Shown piece after piece: positions 1 to 11,614 of a stretch of 64,000 bases of DNA (position 1 is its first letter; every line of letters begins with the position of its first letter). Below the pieces are notes generated by a model. It had not been told where the DNA came from. It made no database searches and was given only the letters and a program-made list of their open reading frames with translations. The position numbers were made by a program, and so were the translations under genes. Source of the DNA: Pegoplata infirma (taxonomy: Eukaryota; Arthropoda; Insecta; Diptera; Anthomyiidae); NCBI GenBank assembly GCA_963921195.1, contig OY992536.1, positions 326,695,038-326,759,037 on the forward strand, read 5' to 3'.

Positions 1-346
1 ATTTTGAGAACAGGTCTATTGTACATTAATAGTTATCTTGTTTTCTAAAGAATTCTGATGATAGGGGAATTGAAAAATCTTCGAAATGATGGTCAATTAA
101 TTTTTTTGAGAAATGTGTAACTGCAACTTTGTATGTTAATAACTTAAAAAGAGCGATATATGAAAATACTACACACATGGAAATGTAGTAGTGGGGTACC
201 CGAGATACTTTATCAGGTCTTGTGGTTAAAGTCGTTTCCGGCGAAGCTTTTAATTCCTAGACATTTGTTGTAGAATGCCACACATGTATAAATCGTTATT
301 AGAAATAAGTTAAAAATGTTTCATTTAATATTCTTCTCTATTGCAG
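1..346 (+). other. 3' end of an upstream intron of the receptor gene
   Basis: AT-rich sequence with no open coding stretch. It ends in a pyrimidine-rich tract and a CAG acceptor (AG at 345-346) directly before the TM5 exon. The exons encoding the N-terminus and TM1-TM4 must lie upstream of the window. Confidence 0.7.
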
Positions 347-545
347 ATAAACAATGATTTTTTTGCACATGTGTTTGCCGTGTCAGGTTTTATATTTTTT
401 GGTGGACCCATGACGGCGATTTGTGTTCTGTATGTTTTAATAGGTGTCAAATTAAAAAGAAGTCGTCTCTTACAGGCCGTACCAAGGAGATGTTATGATG
501 TAAATCGTGGTATTAGTGCACAGACTCGTGTTATAAGAATGTTGA
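347..545 (+). CDS. PK2-R1: Pyrokinin-2 (hugin) receptor-like GPCR, internal exon with TM5 and ICL3
   Basis: Internal exon of a class A neuropeptide GPCR. It begins in phase 0 after a CAG acceptor and ends one base into a codon before a perfect GTAAGT donor at 546-551, so the open frame running on to 601 is intron. It encodes 66 residues. TM5 is around residues 10-36 (FIFFGGPMTAICVLYVLIGV), followed by a basic third intracellular loop (KLKRSRLLQ, PRRCYDVNRGISAQTRVIRML) that would contact the G protein. The loop matches what I recall of the Drosophila PK2-R group rather than PK1-R or CapaR. Ligands in that family are PRL-amide pyrokinins/hugin, signalling at the plasma membrane of neurons and other targets (family knowledge). 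Whether it is the R1 or R2 paralogue cannot be settled here. TM1-TM4 are outside the window. Confidence 0.88.
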
Positions 546-599
546 GTAAGTATGAGGATTTTATTGAACTACATTTTCTTTTGACTAACTGTATAAAAT

Positions 600-2269
600 A
601 ATAGCAAGAAAGCGGTTATTTCCAGCTGTACCAAACAAAAATAATTGAATTGAGTACAATAAACTAAAAATATTTATACTGATGTATTGTACGTTTAATT
701 GAACTGAATTTCAGCACACGCATACTCTTTATTTTTTTTATTATATTATATGTTTATACAAAACCTTTACTAGCCCCTGTTTAGCTACACTTGGTCAAAT
801 TTGTAACCCAACCTAGAAAAAAATTTTAAAAATTCTAGAAAGTTGAAAAAAAAAATTTGAAAAATGCTTAAAAATTCAGAACAATATCTAAAAATTCTGG
901 AAAAACTCAGAAAAATTCGGGAAAATTTTGATAGATTCAGAAAAATCTGGGGAATACTGTGGTTGGAGGGTATAAAAAAAAGTAGTTTTTTGCAAAAAAA
1001 AATTTAAAACTTTTTTTAAAATTTAAAAAAATAAATTTATAAATTTTGAGTAAATTTTTACTTGGCACAATTAAAAACTTAATAAAGAACAACGACAAAT
1101 TTTGATTAAAGTTTTAATTGTTTCAATTAAAAATTTACTGAAACTTTTTGGCATACGCTTTATACATTTTATTAAAAGTTTACTCATTACTATTTAAATC
1201 GTTTACTGGTGAAAAATTCAGTATTTTTTTACTCAATAGTATTAAAAGTCTACTCAAATTTTTTTTATTTTTTCTGTGTATGTGAACTATCGAAATGTAA
1301 ATAAAACACCTTCGGATTCATTGTGATTTCAAATGTAAGTCGAATCCCAAATTTATAACGACCACGTCTGTCAGGTCCGGAAAACTAGAATATTCAGTAA
1401 GATCTGGAAAAATCAAAAAAAAATTTTAAAATCTCAGGAAAACTCAGAAAATTAAGGAAAAATTTAAAAAAACAAACTCTGAAAACTATCAAAATAATTT
1501 CGAAGAATTCAGAAATATTAAGACAAAAAAGTACAGAAGTTTACAAAAATTAAAAAAAAATCCCAATAAAAAAAAATCTGAAATATTCAGAAATATTGTG
1601 TAAGGTAATTTTTATTTGGCATAGCCTGCTATAGCTTGCCAGTGTTTTTATTTTAGAAATAGTTTTCAATATGCTCCGCATATAATCTCCTGTAGAGCAA
1701 CGTATATTAAACGAAACATAAATAAATTCCACATACGAAAAGGAGTGGTACATTTTGCACCACAGACAAAACTGATTCTATTTCATAATATTTTCTTTAT
1801 AAACTTTATTTCCTGTTACCTACAGACGTTGCAAAATATAATAAATATAGGAACACAATAACTTTTCAACTCACAATCAGAGCGCTGTTTTCTGAGAATC
1901 TAACTGCTTATTTTCTGTGGCACACAGACACTTGTACAATGTAAATCTCTGTGGCAAGAAGACAAAACAGCATAAATATTATTTTTTTTTATTTTTAAGC
2001 TTTAAAGGATTTTACGGGTCTCGGCTGGCATTAGAATCTATGTGTGTTGACACATAGGTTAGGGTTCTTAGGTTGGAATTTAAATTTAGACAGATTTTAC
2101 TGGAGATCGGGTGGAATTTTTGTATGGAGACTAAGTCTAAATTACAAAATGATACCTGATAATATACGATTATTAGGGTTATCTAAGCTTAATTTAAGAG
2201 GAACTTTTGCGTGAATGCTAGGTTTTAACAGGAACCGAATAAATTTCGTCCTTGGGTCCAAAAAGCCTA
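600..2269. other. Intronic AT-rich sequence with a degenerate A-rich repeat
   Basis: No gene. Tracts at about 800-950 and 1378-1560 repeat a loose 12-16-base motif (AAAATTCaGAAAAAcTC-like), probably one decayed repeat split by the block at about 955-1280. That block ends in TTTTTTCTGTGTA, resembling the ends of the CACAGAAAAA elements seen elsewhere in the window. The rest is featureless. Confidence 0.4.
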
Positions 2270-2533
2270 CACAGAAAAAAAATATTTGTCAATGAATGAC
2301 ATTCATAGTATTTATGAACAAATCGATAAAAACTTATGAACTTTTTCATTAAATTTTTGAACTTTTTCTAGTATTTATGAAAAACAAAAAATTTTTTTTA
2401 ATTCCACATAATATGATTTATTTATAAAACCTATGAAAAAAGTTTAAAAGAATTATGAAAAAGGTAAAAAATTATGAGTTTGTTCATAAATATTATGAAA
2501 GTCGTTCATTCGCAATTTTTTATTTTTTTGAGA
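2270..2533. mobile_element. Small palindromic MITE-like element (CACAGAAAA end, TTCATAA-rich)
   Basis: Starts with CACAGAAAAAAAATATTTG after a TA. It contains facing copies of TGAATGACATTCATAGTATTTATG and its reverse (TTCATAAATATTATGAAAGTCGTTCATT). The same motif set occurs in the 62705-62923 element. The right end near 2533 (TTTTTTTGAG) is degenerate, so the boundary is approximate. Confidence 0.5.
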
Positions 2534-2680
2534 AATTTAAAATGCTAAGGTAAGATACAAATTATATTTTTTTGCGAAATATATGTTTTTTTAAATTAAG
2601 TTCAAGAACATTGTTATCAAAAGCTTGCAGCATTGCCGTCAAAAAGATCAACTTTTAGTCGCCAGATGACAAAAACCAAG

Positions 2681-2844
2681 AAATAACTCCCAAATGAAAT
2701 AAGTCCCCAAAATAAAATGAAATAACTTCCAAAATTTTTTGGGAGTTATTTAATTTTTTTAAAATTGGGAGTGAATTAATTTCTCTTGGGACTTATTTCA
2801 TTGGAAATTATTTCATTGGGACTTATTTCATTTGAGAGTTATTT
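2681..2844. repeat. Hairpin with repeated (A)TTATTTCATT/GGGAGTTATTT units
   Basis: Arms 2681-2707 and 2818-2844 are inverted copies of AAATAACTCCCAAATGAAAT. The loop holds further direct and inverted copies of the same unit (GGGACTTATTTCATT, GGGAGTTATTT). No coding meaning is seen; the 64-codon open frame over it is a product of the repeat. Confidence 0.7.
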
Positions 2845-3166
2845 CAGAGTACCGAGAATTTCGCCAATGACCTCAGCTTGCGTTCAATATCTTTATATTG
2901 AATTGAGATGCAGAAAAATAAAAACAAATTATCTTGACTTATACAGTTTCTATTTAAGTCAACGGTTTTCACATGCATAAATTCCAATTTTCCATTTTTA
3001 TGAATTCAAGTACTTAAAATGTTTAAAATTTATATTTACACCCAAACCTAACTACACGGCTTTGACCTAACTAAAACGTGGTTGTAAGTGAAATACCATG
3101 ATTCAAATCAAAACATTTTTGCGATAATGAAAATTATGAAAATTTTTTACAAAATACGTTTAACAT

Positions 3167-4945
3167 CCCAGCAAAAAATAAACGAAGTGGTTCAAAAAGA
3201 ATTAGTAGTTTCACTACATACAAAGTAGCGATAGGTGCCGAACTTCATATTCCGTAGGAAGTACTTTTAAAATCACTTCCAAAAATGCTACAAAATAACA
3301 ATAAAAACATCTTTTAGCAGTTCTTTGCTTAATGTTCTTAGGAATTAAATCAAATCAAATTAAATCAAATCACCATATCATATGAACTTCTTTTTCAACT
3401 GAAACACTTAGAATGGGGGTGACACACGAAGTATGCAATTTTTTCTACGTCCAGCTTCGAATAGATTTAGGTTTTGCAAAAATGGTGAAAAAATTTTGTG
3501 ATGGCATTTCATTTCTCTTTATTTAGAGCTTAAAAATTGAAAAGACGAAAATCGATTATTGATAAAATTTTCACATTTCATACAAGCAATTTGACGTTGA
3601 ACTACCATTCTATATCTTATATCGAAAAAAGTTGGTCATAAATTAAATAAATACATTTACAAACTATTATTAAAGATTGTAGTCAGAACAAACTGGTGAA
3701 TCGATTCGCCGTGAATTTTTATAGTTTTGTGATGTTTATAATTACTCCTTTTTTAATTCGAAGTATATACGTTTGATTACACAGGGCAACACTTTTTTTT
3801 GCCCCAGGGCAACACTTTTTTTGCCGCAGGGCAACACATTTTTTTTGGGATTTGCTCGCGAACGCGACCTGATGGAAACAATTGGATAACAGATTCGGAA
3901 TCAGCACACTAAAATCCATATAAATCAGCTGTCAAAAGTCAGGCAAATTGAAAAAAGTTCAAATTTTGTGAACCTGTGTTATCAATGAAATTAATTTTTC
4001 TATCACGTAAGGTTTTTAAGATATTCGCGTTTGAATATTGAAATATTTGGGTCTCCTCTGTAACGTATTCTTAAGTTGCTCAAACACAATAGTACTCGAT
4101 TTAGTTAAAAATAAGACATCTTTATTCCAAATCTGGTATCCAAATTTTTCTATCGCGTACTGTTTTTGAAATATTGGCGTTTGTAAAAACTCAAACTTCA
4201 CTGTTGCGCACTTTTATATTCTTTATAAATCACACTAAAATTTTCAAACGCAAATATCTCAAAAACAGAACATGCTTAAAAAATTTGGATTGCAGTTTTG
4301 GAATCAGGAAGTCCATTTTATATGAAATCAAATCCTATTTGGTGGGAGCAACGTAAGAATACGTAACAGTGGACCCCTAAAAGTGCTAAAATATTGTTTA
4401 TTTTTTTTTTACTTTTTAACAGCGAATATCTCATAAACGGTACTTGCTAGAAATATTTGGACGGTAGATTTGGAAGCAGGAGACCAACATTTACCAGTTA
4501 GAAATTTCACTGGAAGGTTTTTGCTGTCGAACAGTGTTTTTAGTGTAAATATTACAAAAAAATACTCTTTCAATCAATCTTACAAAAATAAGTGAAAAAA
4601 GAACTTCTAATTTAGAAGTTCTAAATCACCAAATAAAAATGACATAATCACACCCAAAATGCCAAGAAATATGTACTTCTAAAGAAGTGATGAAAAAAGT
4701 GCTTCCAAAAGGTCAAGTTATATTAACATCCGGATCACTACTTCAGAAGTTGTGATAAAAACACTAGTGATATATGTTATATTTAAGTGTCAATCTTTCG
4801 CCACTGAAAAGTGGCGATAAAAAGAACATACTTTGTGTGTTACGCCCATATTAAATTCATCAATGTTTCAGTTGAAGAAGAAGTACATCTGGTTCATAAG
4901 TTGTGGTGAATTTTGTAGTGAATGGTAAGCTCTTTTTTTGCTGGG
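3167..4945. mobile_element. Family J, copy 1: DNA element with CCCAGCAAAAAA termini and AT duplication
   Basis: The ends are CCCAGCAAAAAATA at left and TTTTTTTGCTGGG at right, flanked by AT on both sides (3165-3166 and 4946-4947). Subterminal sequence also reads in inverted orientation (ACTACATACAAAGTAGCGATA near the left, AAAGTGGCGATAAAAAG near the right). The inside holds a three-fold repeat of CAGGGCAACACTTTTTTTGC (3781-3848) and several diverged copies, in both orientations, of a block around TTTTTCTATCGCGTA...TATTGGCGTTTG (4000-4470). No transposase frame. A shorter relative with the same ends is at 61499-61867. Confidence 0.75.
3781..3848. repeat. Three-copy minisatellite, unit about 22-24 bases
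   Basis: CAGGGCAACACTTTTTTTTGCC is followed directly by two more close copies. The copies differ mainly in T-run length and single bases. Confidence 0.85.
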
Positions 4946-5103
4946 ATACTAAAGTACTAGCAGACCTAGCAAACGTTGTTTTGTCCGGTATTTTGCGAAT
5001 GTCGTACCAATCTGTCCTGTGGTTCTCCGTAGGAACATTTTTAATATTTTGACAATTTATTTTTTGAAGTCACATTAAAAAAACAATTTATTATAAGCAA
5101 AAA

Positions 5104-5250
5104 TGCACACATTCTTTGTTTGAGTGAAATCGCTCTGTTTAAAGGTCACATTTGGACTCAGCACATCAAAAACAAAATTTGAAAAATATCGTTTTTTGAG
5201 ATAAGCACTCCAAAAATTATGGTTCGGACAGTGACCTTTAAACTTTTTAA
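5104..5250. repeat. Short inverted repeat (GTTTAAAGGTCAC arms)
   Basis: GTTTAAAGGTCACATTTGG near 5138-5156 faces GTGACCTTTAAAC at about 5229-5241. It may be a decayed small MITE. No duplication was identified. Confidence 0.4.
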
Positions 5251-5393
5251 AAAAACTTGTCGCACACTGAAAAATAAACCTTCGTGATATAAATGAAACG
5301 GATTCATTATTTCACTCAAAATATTTTGTAGGCAAAAAAAATTAAAAACGCATTTAAAATCAGTGAATAAACAATTAAAAACCATCCCAGTAA

Positions 5394-6597
5394 CACTGCG
5401 GAACACTAAAAAATAAACAAGAGTTACGACCTTCATTTCTATATATTTCGGACATGCTGATTCGAATGGCGTACTCCGTTTTTCGATGTATGGTACAGTT
5501 TTCTTGCAAAGTGTCGTTAAAGATTTGCTGATTTAGAGCCAGTTTTTTAACAAAAAAATTTGCAAAGTAAATGGTTTATAAATTTTATGGTATGGAGACT
5601 TGTAGCAATATTTCTTATACAAATTTGGTTTAAAGCTTTTCATCTTAAGTCCTTAAATTCGCGAATTTCTTCATTTTTTAAGGTTTTCGCGAAATTAACA
5701 ACCAAATTTGTCTTTGATAAAAAACTTTCTTTTAGTGAATCAAAAAGGCATCCCTAACAATACGAATGGTTGACAAAAAACAGCTATGTTATGTGGAACA
5801 TCATGATGAAAATCGCGAAAAACCGTTTTTTTTTCATATGGCAGCATCACTTTACGAGATGATTTAAGGCTCCATCTTTTAGTATATAATGTGGTAACCT
5901 TAAATAATGAACTGACCAAAAATTTGGCCAAAAAAGTTTTCATTTGCAAAAGTTATCTTAACAAAAAATATTATTATTTTAGTGTTTTCCATGCAATTAT
6001 TATAGTTTTTGTTAAGATAACTTTTGCAAATGAAAACTTTTTTGGACAAATTTTGGGTCAGTTCATTGTTTAAGGTTCCTACATTATATACTTAAAGATG
6101 GAGCCTTAAATTATCTCGTAAAGTGATGCTGCCATATACAAAAAAACGGTTTTTCGCGATTTTCATCATGATGGTCCATATAACATAGATGTTTTTTGTC
6201 CACTATTCGTAGTGCCATGGACACCTATATGATCCACAAAATTAAAGTTTTTTATCAGAGACCAATTAAGGGGTTAATTTCGCGAAAACGTAAAAAAACA
6301 AACAAATCCGCGAGTTTAAGGGCTTAAGGTGAAAAGCGTTAAACCAAATTTACATTAGAAATATTGCTACAAGTTATATCTTTGTTTTCCATGCCATAAA
6401 ATTTAAAAATCATTCGCTTTGGAAATTTTTTTGTTAAAAAAGCAGCTGAAAATCAGACAATCTTCAATGACATTTTGCAAGAAAACTGTACCATACATCG
6501 AAAAACGGAGTACGCCATTCGATTCAGCATGTCCGAAATATATAGAAATGATGGTCTCATTGTTTTCTAAAATAGTGGTTAGTTTTGTCACGCAGTG
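5394..6597. mobile_element. Element N: 1.2-kb foldback, PIF/Harbinger-like (TAA duplication)
   Basis: The ends are CACTGCG at left and CGCAGTG at right, with TAA on each side (5391-5393 and 6598-6600). Almost the whole element is one inverted repeat. The block ATATATTTCGGACATGCTGA (near 5440) returns inverted near 6545, and the arms meet around 5995 at AAAAGTTATCTTAACA/TGTTAAGATAACTTTT. The 3-bp TAA duplication is what PIF/Harbinger elements make (family knowledge). It sits inside a family A copy and is therefore younger than it. The 60-90-codon frames inside it occur in mirrored pairs and are artefacts of the palindrome. Confidence 0.85.
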
Positions 6598-6865
6598 TAA
6601 TTATTCATTTGTTTTAACAAACATCAATATTTATTTTTTACTGTTGCTAAAATCTTCTAAAATAAATGACATTAAACATTAAAAAATTACGTTTTTTTCA
6701 TTCTTTTTTACCAACAAATTCGAAAAAAAATAACCTACGACAACATCTAAAATTAATGATAGTTCTGTTAACTATCATTAAAAATACAACATTAAAAATT
6801 AATGATTTCGTAGGTTATTTTTTACAATTTTCTATTGAAACATTTTTTTTTTTAATTTTGAATAA

Positions 6866-6936
6866 AATTTTGGGGAATCGATCCCGCAATAAACTACATT
6901 CTGTCCAGACACTCTACCCATCGTGCCAAAGTCACT
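6866..6936 (-). other. tRNA-like pol III core of family A, copy 1
   Basis: Read on the - strand: a box A-like TGGCACGATGGGTAGAG, then about 30 bases, then a box B-like GGGATCGATTCCCC. D-arm and T-arm pairing is visible, but no proper acceptor stem is seen, so it is not a functional tRNA gene. Confidence 0.6.
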
Positions 6937-7276
6937 TGATACAAATATGTTTTTATATTTCTATAAATAATTTTTTTTAAGGTAAAAACTAATGAAATCT
7001 CAGTTAAAAATACCAAAAATTAAAAAAAAAAATACACAAATCATTAAAAATTTAAAGATTAATCAGTAGTTTTTACTTACAGAACAAAAATAAATGACTT
7101 TAAAATTAAATGTTAATTAAAGTCTTTATTTTTTAGTGTGTTATTTTTAAAACAAATGACAGAAGTTGTCCTTAATAAAAACTCAACTTCAAACAAATGT
7201 TTTTTCTTTTAAAAACGACTAAACGTAAAACTTTTTAAATAAACTACAAACAGTTAATAACATAATTCTTTGAGTG

Positions 7277-8810
7277 TTTGTTTTTATTTAACCAATGAAG
7301 AAATTCATAAGCTTAATAAATTATCATGCATATTGAGAATAACTTTCATAAAATTTGCTTCATTAGATTTCATAGTTTCAGTTGTTTTTGACATCTGTCG
7401 AGTCGCGTCTGTTTAGTCTATAAAAAACGTGCAAAATATAGAGAACTAAAAACACAAGTGATAGAGCGGCACGAGTTTTTTTTGTTATATGTTCAGACTG
7501 TTTTTTGAGGTCAACCCTTCGGTTGAATTGTGGTGTTCAAATATTATGTGGTTTTTACTATATTTTTTCTAGTTCCATAAAACGATAATGCCGTATTAGC
7601 GAATCGCTGTATAACGAGTTATTGGTGTACTACATATAAAACATGGTTGCAGAATATAAACGCTTTTTACATAAAAATGGTTTTTACACACTCAAATTCT
7701 ATAAAATTGTATAAGTTTTTTAGTCTTACACAAAAACCAAATTGAGTTTTGCCATAAATATGTATGTATGGAAACGAAATAAGAGCTTCTTTGAAATATA
7801 TTATTGTAAGTAAATATATAAAACGGTATCGAATTAAAAGCACACAAACCTTTTTTAAAAACAAAATAAAAATGTTAAATGCTAAGACGCTTATCCTAGA
7901 TGTCTTTAAATTATTAACAAATAATTTTGCTAAAATGTTTACTTTACAAGGAAATTATTAAGATTTGTCTGGTAAAAGTACTTGCATACACAAGGACCAG
8001 GTTAGTTTCGATTAAATTAGAAAAAATAATTTTTGTTACCTTAATAATTAGATTGTACCAATAACTAATACAGATTTCGAATAGTTAATCTTATTCTCTA
8101 TCATAACTCCAAGATTTTGTTTAGTGTATTGTTTGCAGTACATTTGAAATTGTATGTAAGATTTTCTATTTAAACACTCGCTTGACACGTCAAGAATGTA
8201 AATTTTATTTTATTTATCTTTTTTTTTACAAAAAACTTCAGATGTTTTATTAGAAAATATTTGCACAGATTTTTTTGTAATTGTATTGTACATAAAGTAT
8301 CTACACTCTGTTTCAGTTGGATAGGGAAACAAACATTTCCATTTAATTCACAAAATATATAAAAATTGCAAATTTGATAAAAAATAAATCGACTTAAAAA
8401 AAATAATTTAATTTTTTTTAAGAAATGTTCTTAAATAATTTTAAGTTCCGAACCTAGTATCACATTTATTATTAAGTCAATCTGGACGCTATCAAGCTTA
8501 AATAAAAGCTTGCTAAATAACCCTAATAGCATTTTTTTAAAAGAATACTCAATTGACAAAAATAATGGTAGTATTGTTAACTTTCTCTCTAACGAACTGT
8601 AAATACGTGATTCTTCCTAATCGATAAATTATAAAGATTTTATGACAGAGAGCGTGGTAACGGCTTTTTCTAAGTCATTAAATTAACATTAAAAATTGAC
8701 AGTAATATGATTTTATTTTAAATGAATAAACAGTGAAATGGTTTTTAAAAAAGTAAAATTTTTTTAAGTGAATATTCACTCGAATTTACCTACATAATTT
8801 TTTGAGTATA
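7277..8810. other. Intronic AT-rich sequence, nothing recognised
   Basis: No coding, RNA or complete mobile element was recognised. A half-element end (TACATAATTTTTTGAGTAT) abuts element B1 at 8791-8810 and makes an almost perfect 38-base palindrome with the start of B1. Confidence 0.5.
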
Positions 8811-8812
8811 TA

Positions 8813-9460
8813 CACTCAAAAAATTATGTTAGTAAAATTAACTGAAAATGTCAGTTAAAATAACCACTTTGTTAGTTGTTTTGGGGTCAACTACTTTTGT
8901 CAGTTAAATCAACCAACAATGTAAGTTATTTTAACTGACAAAAAAACAACTTACTTATGTAGTAAAAACTACTAACATTTGTAGTCAAAACGACTAACAT
9001 GTAGTAAAAATAAAATAATCAATTTAATATTTTTTTTTTTTAATTTTCAAAAAAAAATTGAAGACCAAATTTTTTCCGTTTTTTTTTTTAAGTTGTGAAA
9101 AATAAAAAAAAAAACCGAAAATTTATTTTTATTTTTTGGATTTTTTTTTTTAATTTTTCAGAAAAAAAATTGAGGACAAAATTTTTTCCAAGTTTTTTTT
9201 TTTTAAAAAAAAAGTTATGAAAAATAAAAAAAAAAAAAATATTTTTATTTTTTGAAAAAAAAAATTACTATTTTAAATAACTGTTACTACATTACAGCAC
9301 TTTTTTGTTAGTTATTAAAAAAAACGACTTAAAATAACTAACAGAAATAGTTGTTTGATATTTTTCATACAAAAACGACTGACTTTGTAGTTGAAAACAA
9401 CTAACTACTGTAAAATATACAAACAACTTACATGTAGTAACTTACATAATTTTCTTAGTG
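8813..9460. mobile_element. Family B MITE, copy 1
   Basis: The ends are CACTCAAAAAATTATGTTAG and CTTACATAATTTTCTTAGTG, with TA on both sides (8811-8812, 9461-9462). Internal motifs GTTAGTT and AACTAAC repeat (GTCAGTTAAAATAAC, AACAACTGAC/TAACT), and the centre is A/T homopolymer-rich. A second copy lies at 15117-15686. Confidence 0.88.
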
Positions 9461-9462
9461 TA

Positions 9463-11614
9463 TATATGGGGGTTTTCGTGTCAACTGACACAACTTTTGA
9501 AACCGATGTCTTCCCATCGGGATGAAATTTGCACCAAGGTCCTATTGGACAGTAGTTCAGACACAATTTTTCAACGAGATCGGTCAAGGACTCTCTGAGT
9601 TAGAGGGGGTCGAAATTTGACATTTTTGCCAAAGAGGTGTTTATTCTCATCCATGTAACTTTTTACCTATTGTTTTTAGCAAAATGTGTTCCAAATAGTT
9701 TAGATAGCTATTTCTTCAGTCTTTCAAAAAAAAATTATAAAAAAAATAAAAAATGTTTTTTTGATTTTATTTTCTTAAAAATCCAAAACTTTTTGACTTT
9801 TTCCTCAAATTGGGCCCTATTTTTTTTGATTCAAAAGAAAGCTTAGGTGATTTCCTTTAAGAGCTATGGGGTCGCTTAGTGGGATGCGAGTGGGATATCT
9901 ATGAAAAAAAAAACTTTTTTTAACTTTGGGACACAAAAAACTGTTCTTCAATTTGCACTATTAAGCGTGGGATAGATCACCAGTTTTCGATTTCGATCCG
10001 GGACACCCTCTAATTTTGATAGGTTTGAAAAATAAAGCATGAGCCAAAAAATAAGGGAGGTGGGGTGGTGCCATATGGCTCCTCATCGGGATCAAAATTG
10101 GGTGTAAAGACGTTAAAATCCTCAAAAAGCTCCACAACTGCCCTAGAACTGCCCATGGAGGGGTCCAATGTGAGACTGACCTCCATTAATTTTCTGCCCC
10201 CAACATTTTTCTTGAATATACCTAACCTCTATTTCCACTTCCTAAGAGGGCTCCCATACAAAATGACATTTTTATAAAATTGCTCCTACCGCTCTAACTG
10301 TCCATAGGGTGCCCCTAGAGAAGTAAAATGTATTTTACTTCTCCCCCAATATTTTTTCAACTCCAACATTTTCTCAGAATATACCTACCCTTTATTTTCA
10401 ACTCTTAAGGGGGTCCCCATACATTTTTTTTATTTTTTTATTAGTTTTTAAATATACATGTTTTTATAATGTATGGGAGCCCCTTAAAGAGTGGAGATAG
10501 GGTGTTATTATGTTCGGACAAAATGTTAATAACTAAAAAATAATGGGGGTTGGCCGTAATTTTTGCCTCTCTAGGAGGCACGGTAGGGGCGGTAGGAGCT
10601 GGTTTAATAAAACAAATTTATAAAAAATAAAAGAAATGTATGGGGACCACCTTAAGATTTAAAGATACATTGTAGGTGTGTTTTCAAAAACTGTTGGAAT
10701 TAATAAAATAATGGAGGTCGGTCATACATTTGGCTCCACTAGGGGCACTTTAGGGTAAGTTAGAATGGTAGGATCAAATTTTTTAAAAATGTTTTGTATA
10801 AGAGCCCCCTTAGGAAGTGGAAATAGGGGTAAGGTATGTTCAACAAAAATGTTGGGGCAGAAAATTATTGGAGGTTCGTCTCACATTGCACCCCTCCAGG
10901 GGCGTTTCTAGGGCAGTTTTGGGGCTTTTTGAGGATTTTTACCTCTTTACGCCCAACTTTGACCCCGATGAGGGGCCATATGGTCCCACCCCACCGCCCT
11001 CATTTTTTGACTCGTGCTTTCTTTTTTGAACCTATAAAAATTAGAGGGTATCGCGGATCGAAATCGAAAACTGGTTAGCTCTCCCACGCCTAATAGTGCA
11101 AAATGAAGAACCGTTTTTTGTGTTCCAAAGTTAAAAAAAAAATTTTGTCATAGATATCCCACTCGCATCCCACTAAGCGGCCCCATAGCTCTTAAAGGAA
11201 ATCACCTAAGCTTTCTTTCTTTTGAATCAAAAACAAAAAAAAAAAAAAAAGGCCCAATTTGAGGAAAAAGTCAAAAAAGTTTTGGATTTTTAAGAAAAAA
11301 AATCAAAAAATTTTTTTTTTTATTTTTTTTATAATTTTTTTCGAAAGACTGAAGAAATAGCTATCTAAACTATTTGGGACACATTTTGCTAAAAACAGTA
11401 GGTAAAAAGTTACATTGATGAGAATAAACACCTCTTTAGCAAAAATGTCAAATTTCGACCCCCTCTAACTCAGAGAGTCCTTGACCGATCTCGTTGAAAA
11501 ATTGTGTCTGAACTACTATCCAATAGGACTAACCTTGGTGCAAATTTCATTCCGATCGGAAGACATCGGTTTCAAAAGTTGTGTCAGTTGACACGAAAAC
11601 CACCATATACTTTT
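9463..11614. mobile_element. Element O: giant foldback element, arms about 1 kb
   Basis: The outer arms read GGTTTTCGTGTCAACTGACA (from about 9471) and the inverse ending near 11600. They continue in step through the GAGTTAGAGGGGGTCGAAATT block (9597 and 11450), an A-rich block, and a GTTTTCGATTTCGATCCG block (9983 and 11056). The centre contains diverged units of about 160 bases (see 10130-10900). GC content of the inner blocks is well above the neighbourhood. It is flanked by TATAT-like sequence, so the exact duplication is unclear. No protein signature; the open frames at 10065-10277 and 10817-11078 are opposite arms of the same repeat. Confidence 0.85.
10130..10900. repeat. Repeated about 160-base module inside element O, on both arms
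   Basis: The unit reads about 'GTATGGGGACCCCTTAAGA.. TGGAGATAGGGT.. TATGTTC.. CAAAATGTT.. ATAATGGGGGT.. CCTCTAGG'. On the right it starts near 10475, 10637 and 10795. On the left it appears reversed, with its GTATGGG ends near 10260 and 10425. The two arms therefore carry unequal numbers of units. Confidence 0.7.

Larger units (their letters stand above)
5313..7276. mobile_element. Family A, copy 1: CACTCAAAA-ended MITE with tRNA-like core, split by element N
   Basis: The left end is CACTCAAAATATTTTGTAGG (5313) and the right end is ...CATAATTCTTTGAGTG (7276). The element is interrupted at 5393/6598 by element N. Removing N and one TAA restores CCATCCCAGTAATTATTC, which matches the uninterrupted copies at 32921 and 60250. 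A tRNA-like core lies at about 6866-6936. The right third (AAAAATAAATGACTTTAAAA..., CTACAAACAGTTAAT) is shared with all other A copies. Confidence 0.85.

Noticed and set aside
546..601. Extension of the TM5 exon to the stop near 601
   Set aside because: A perfect GTAAGT donor at 546 and an in-frame continuation at 20518 show that this is intron, though a rare read-through isoform cannot be excluded.
10065..11078. 70- and 80-codon Pro/Gly/Phe-rich frames
   Set aside because: Both derive from opposite arms of the foldback element O; GC-rich repeat, not a gene.
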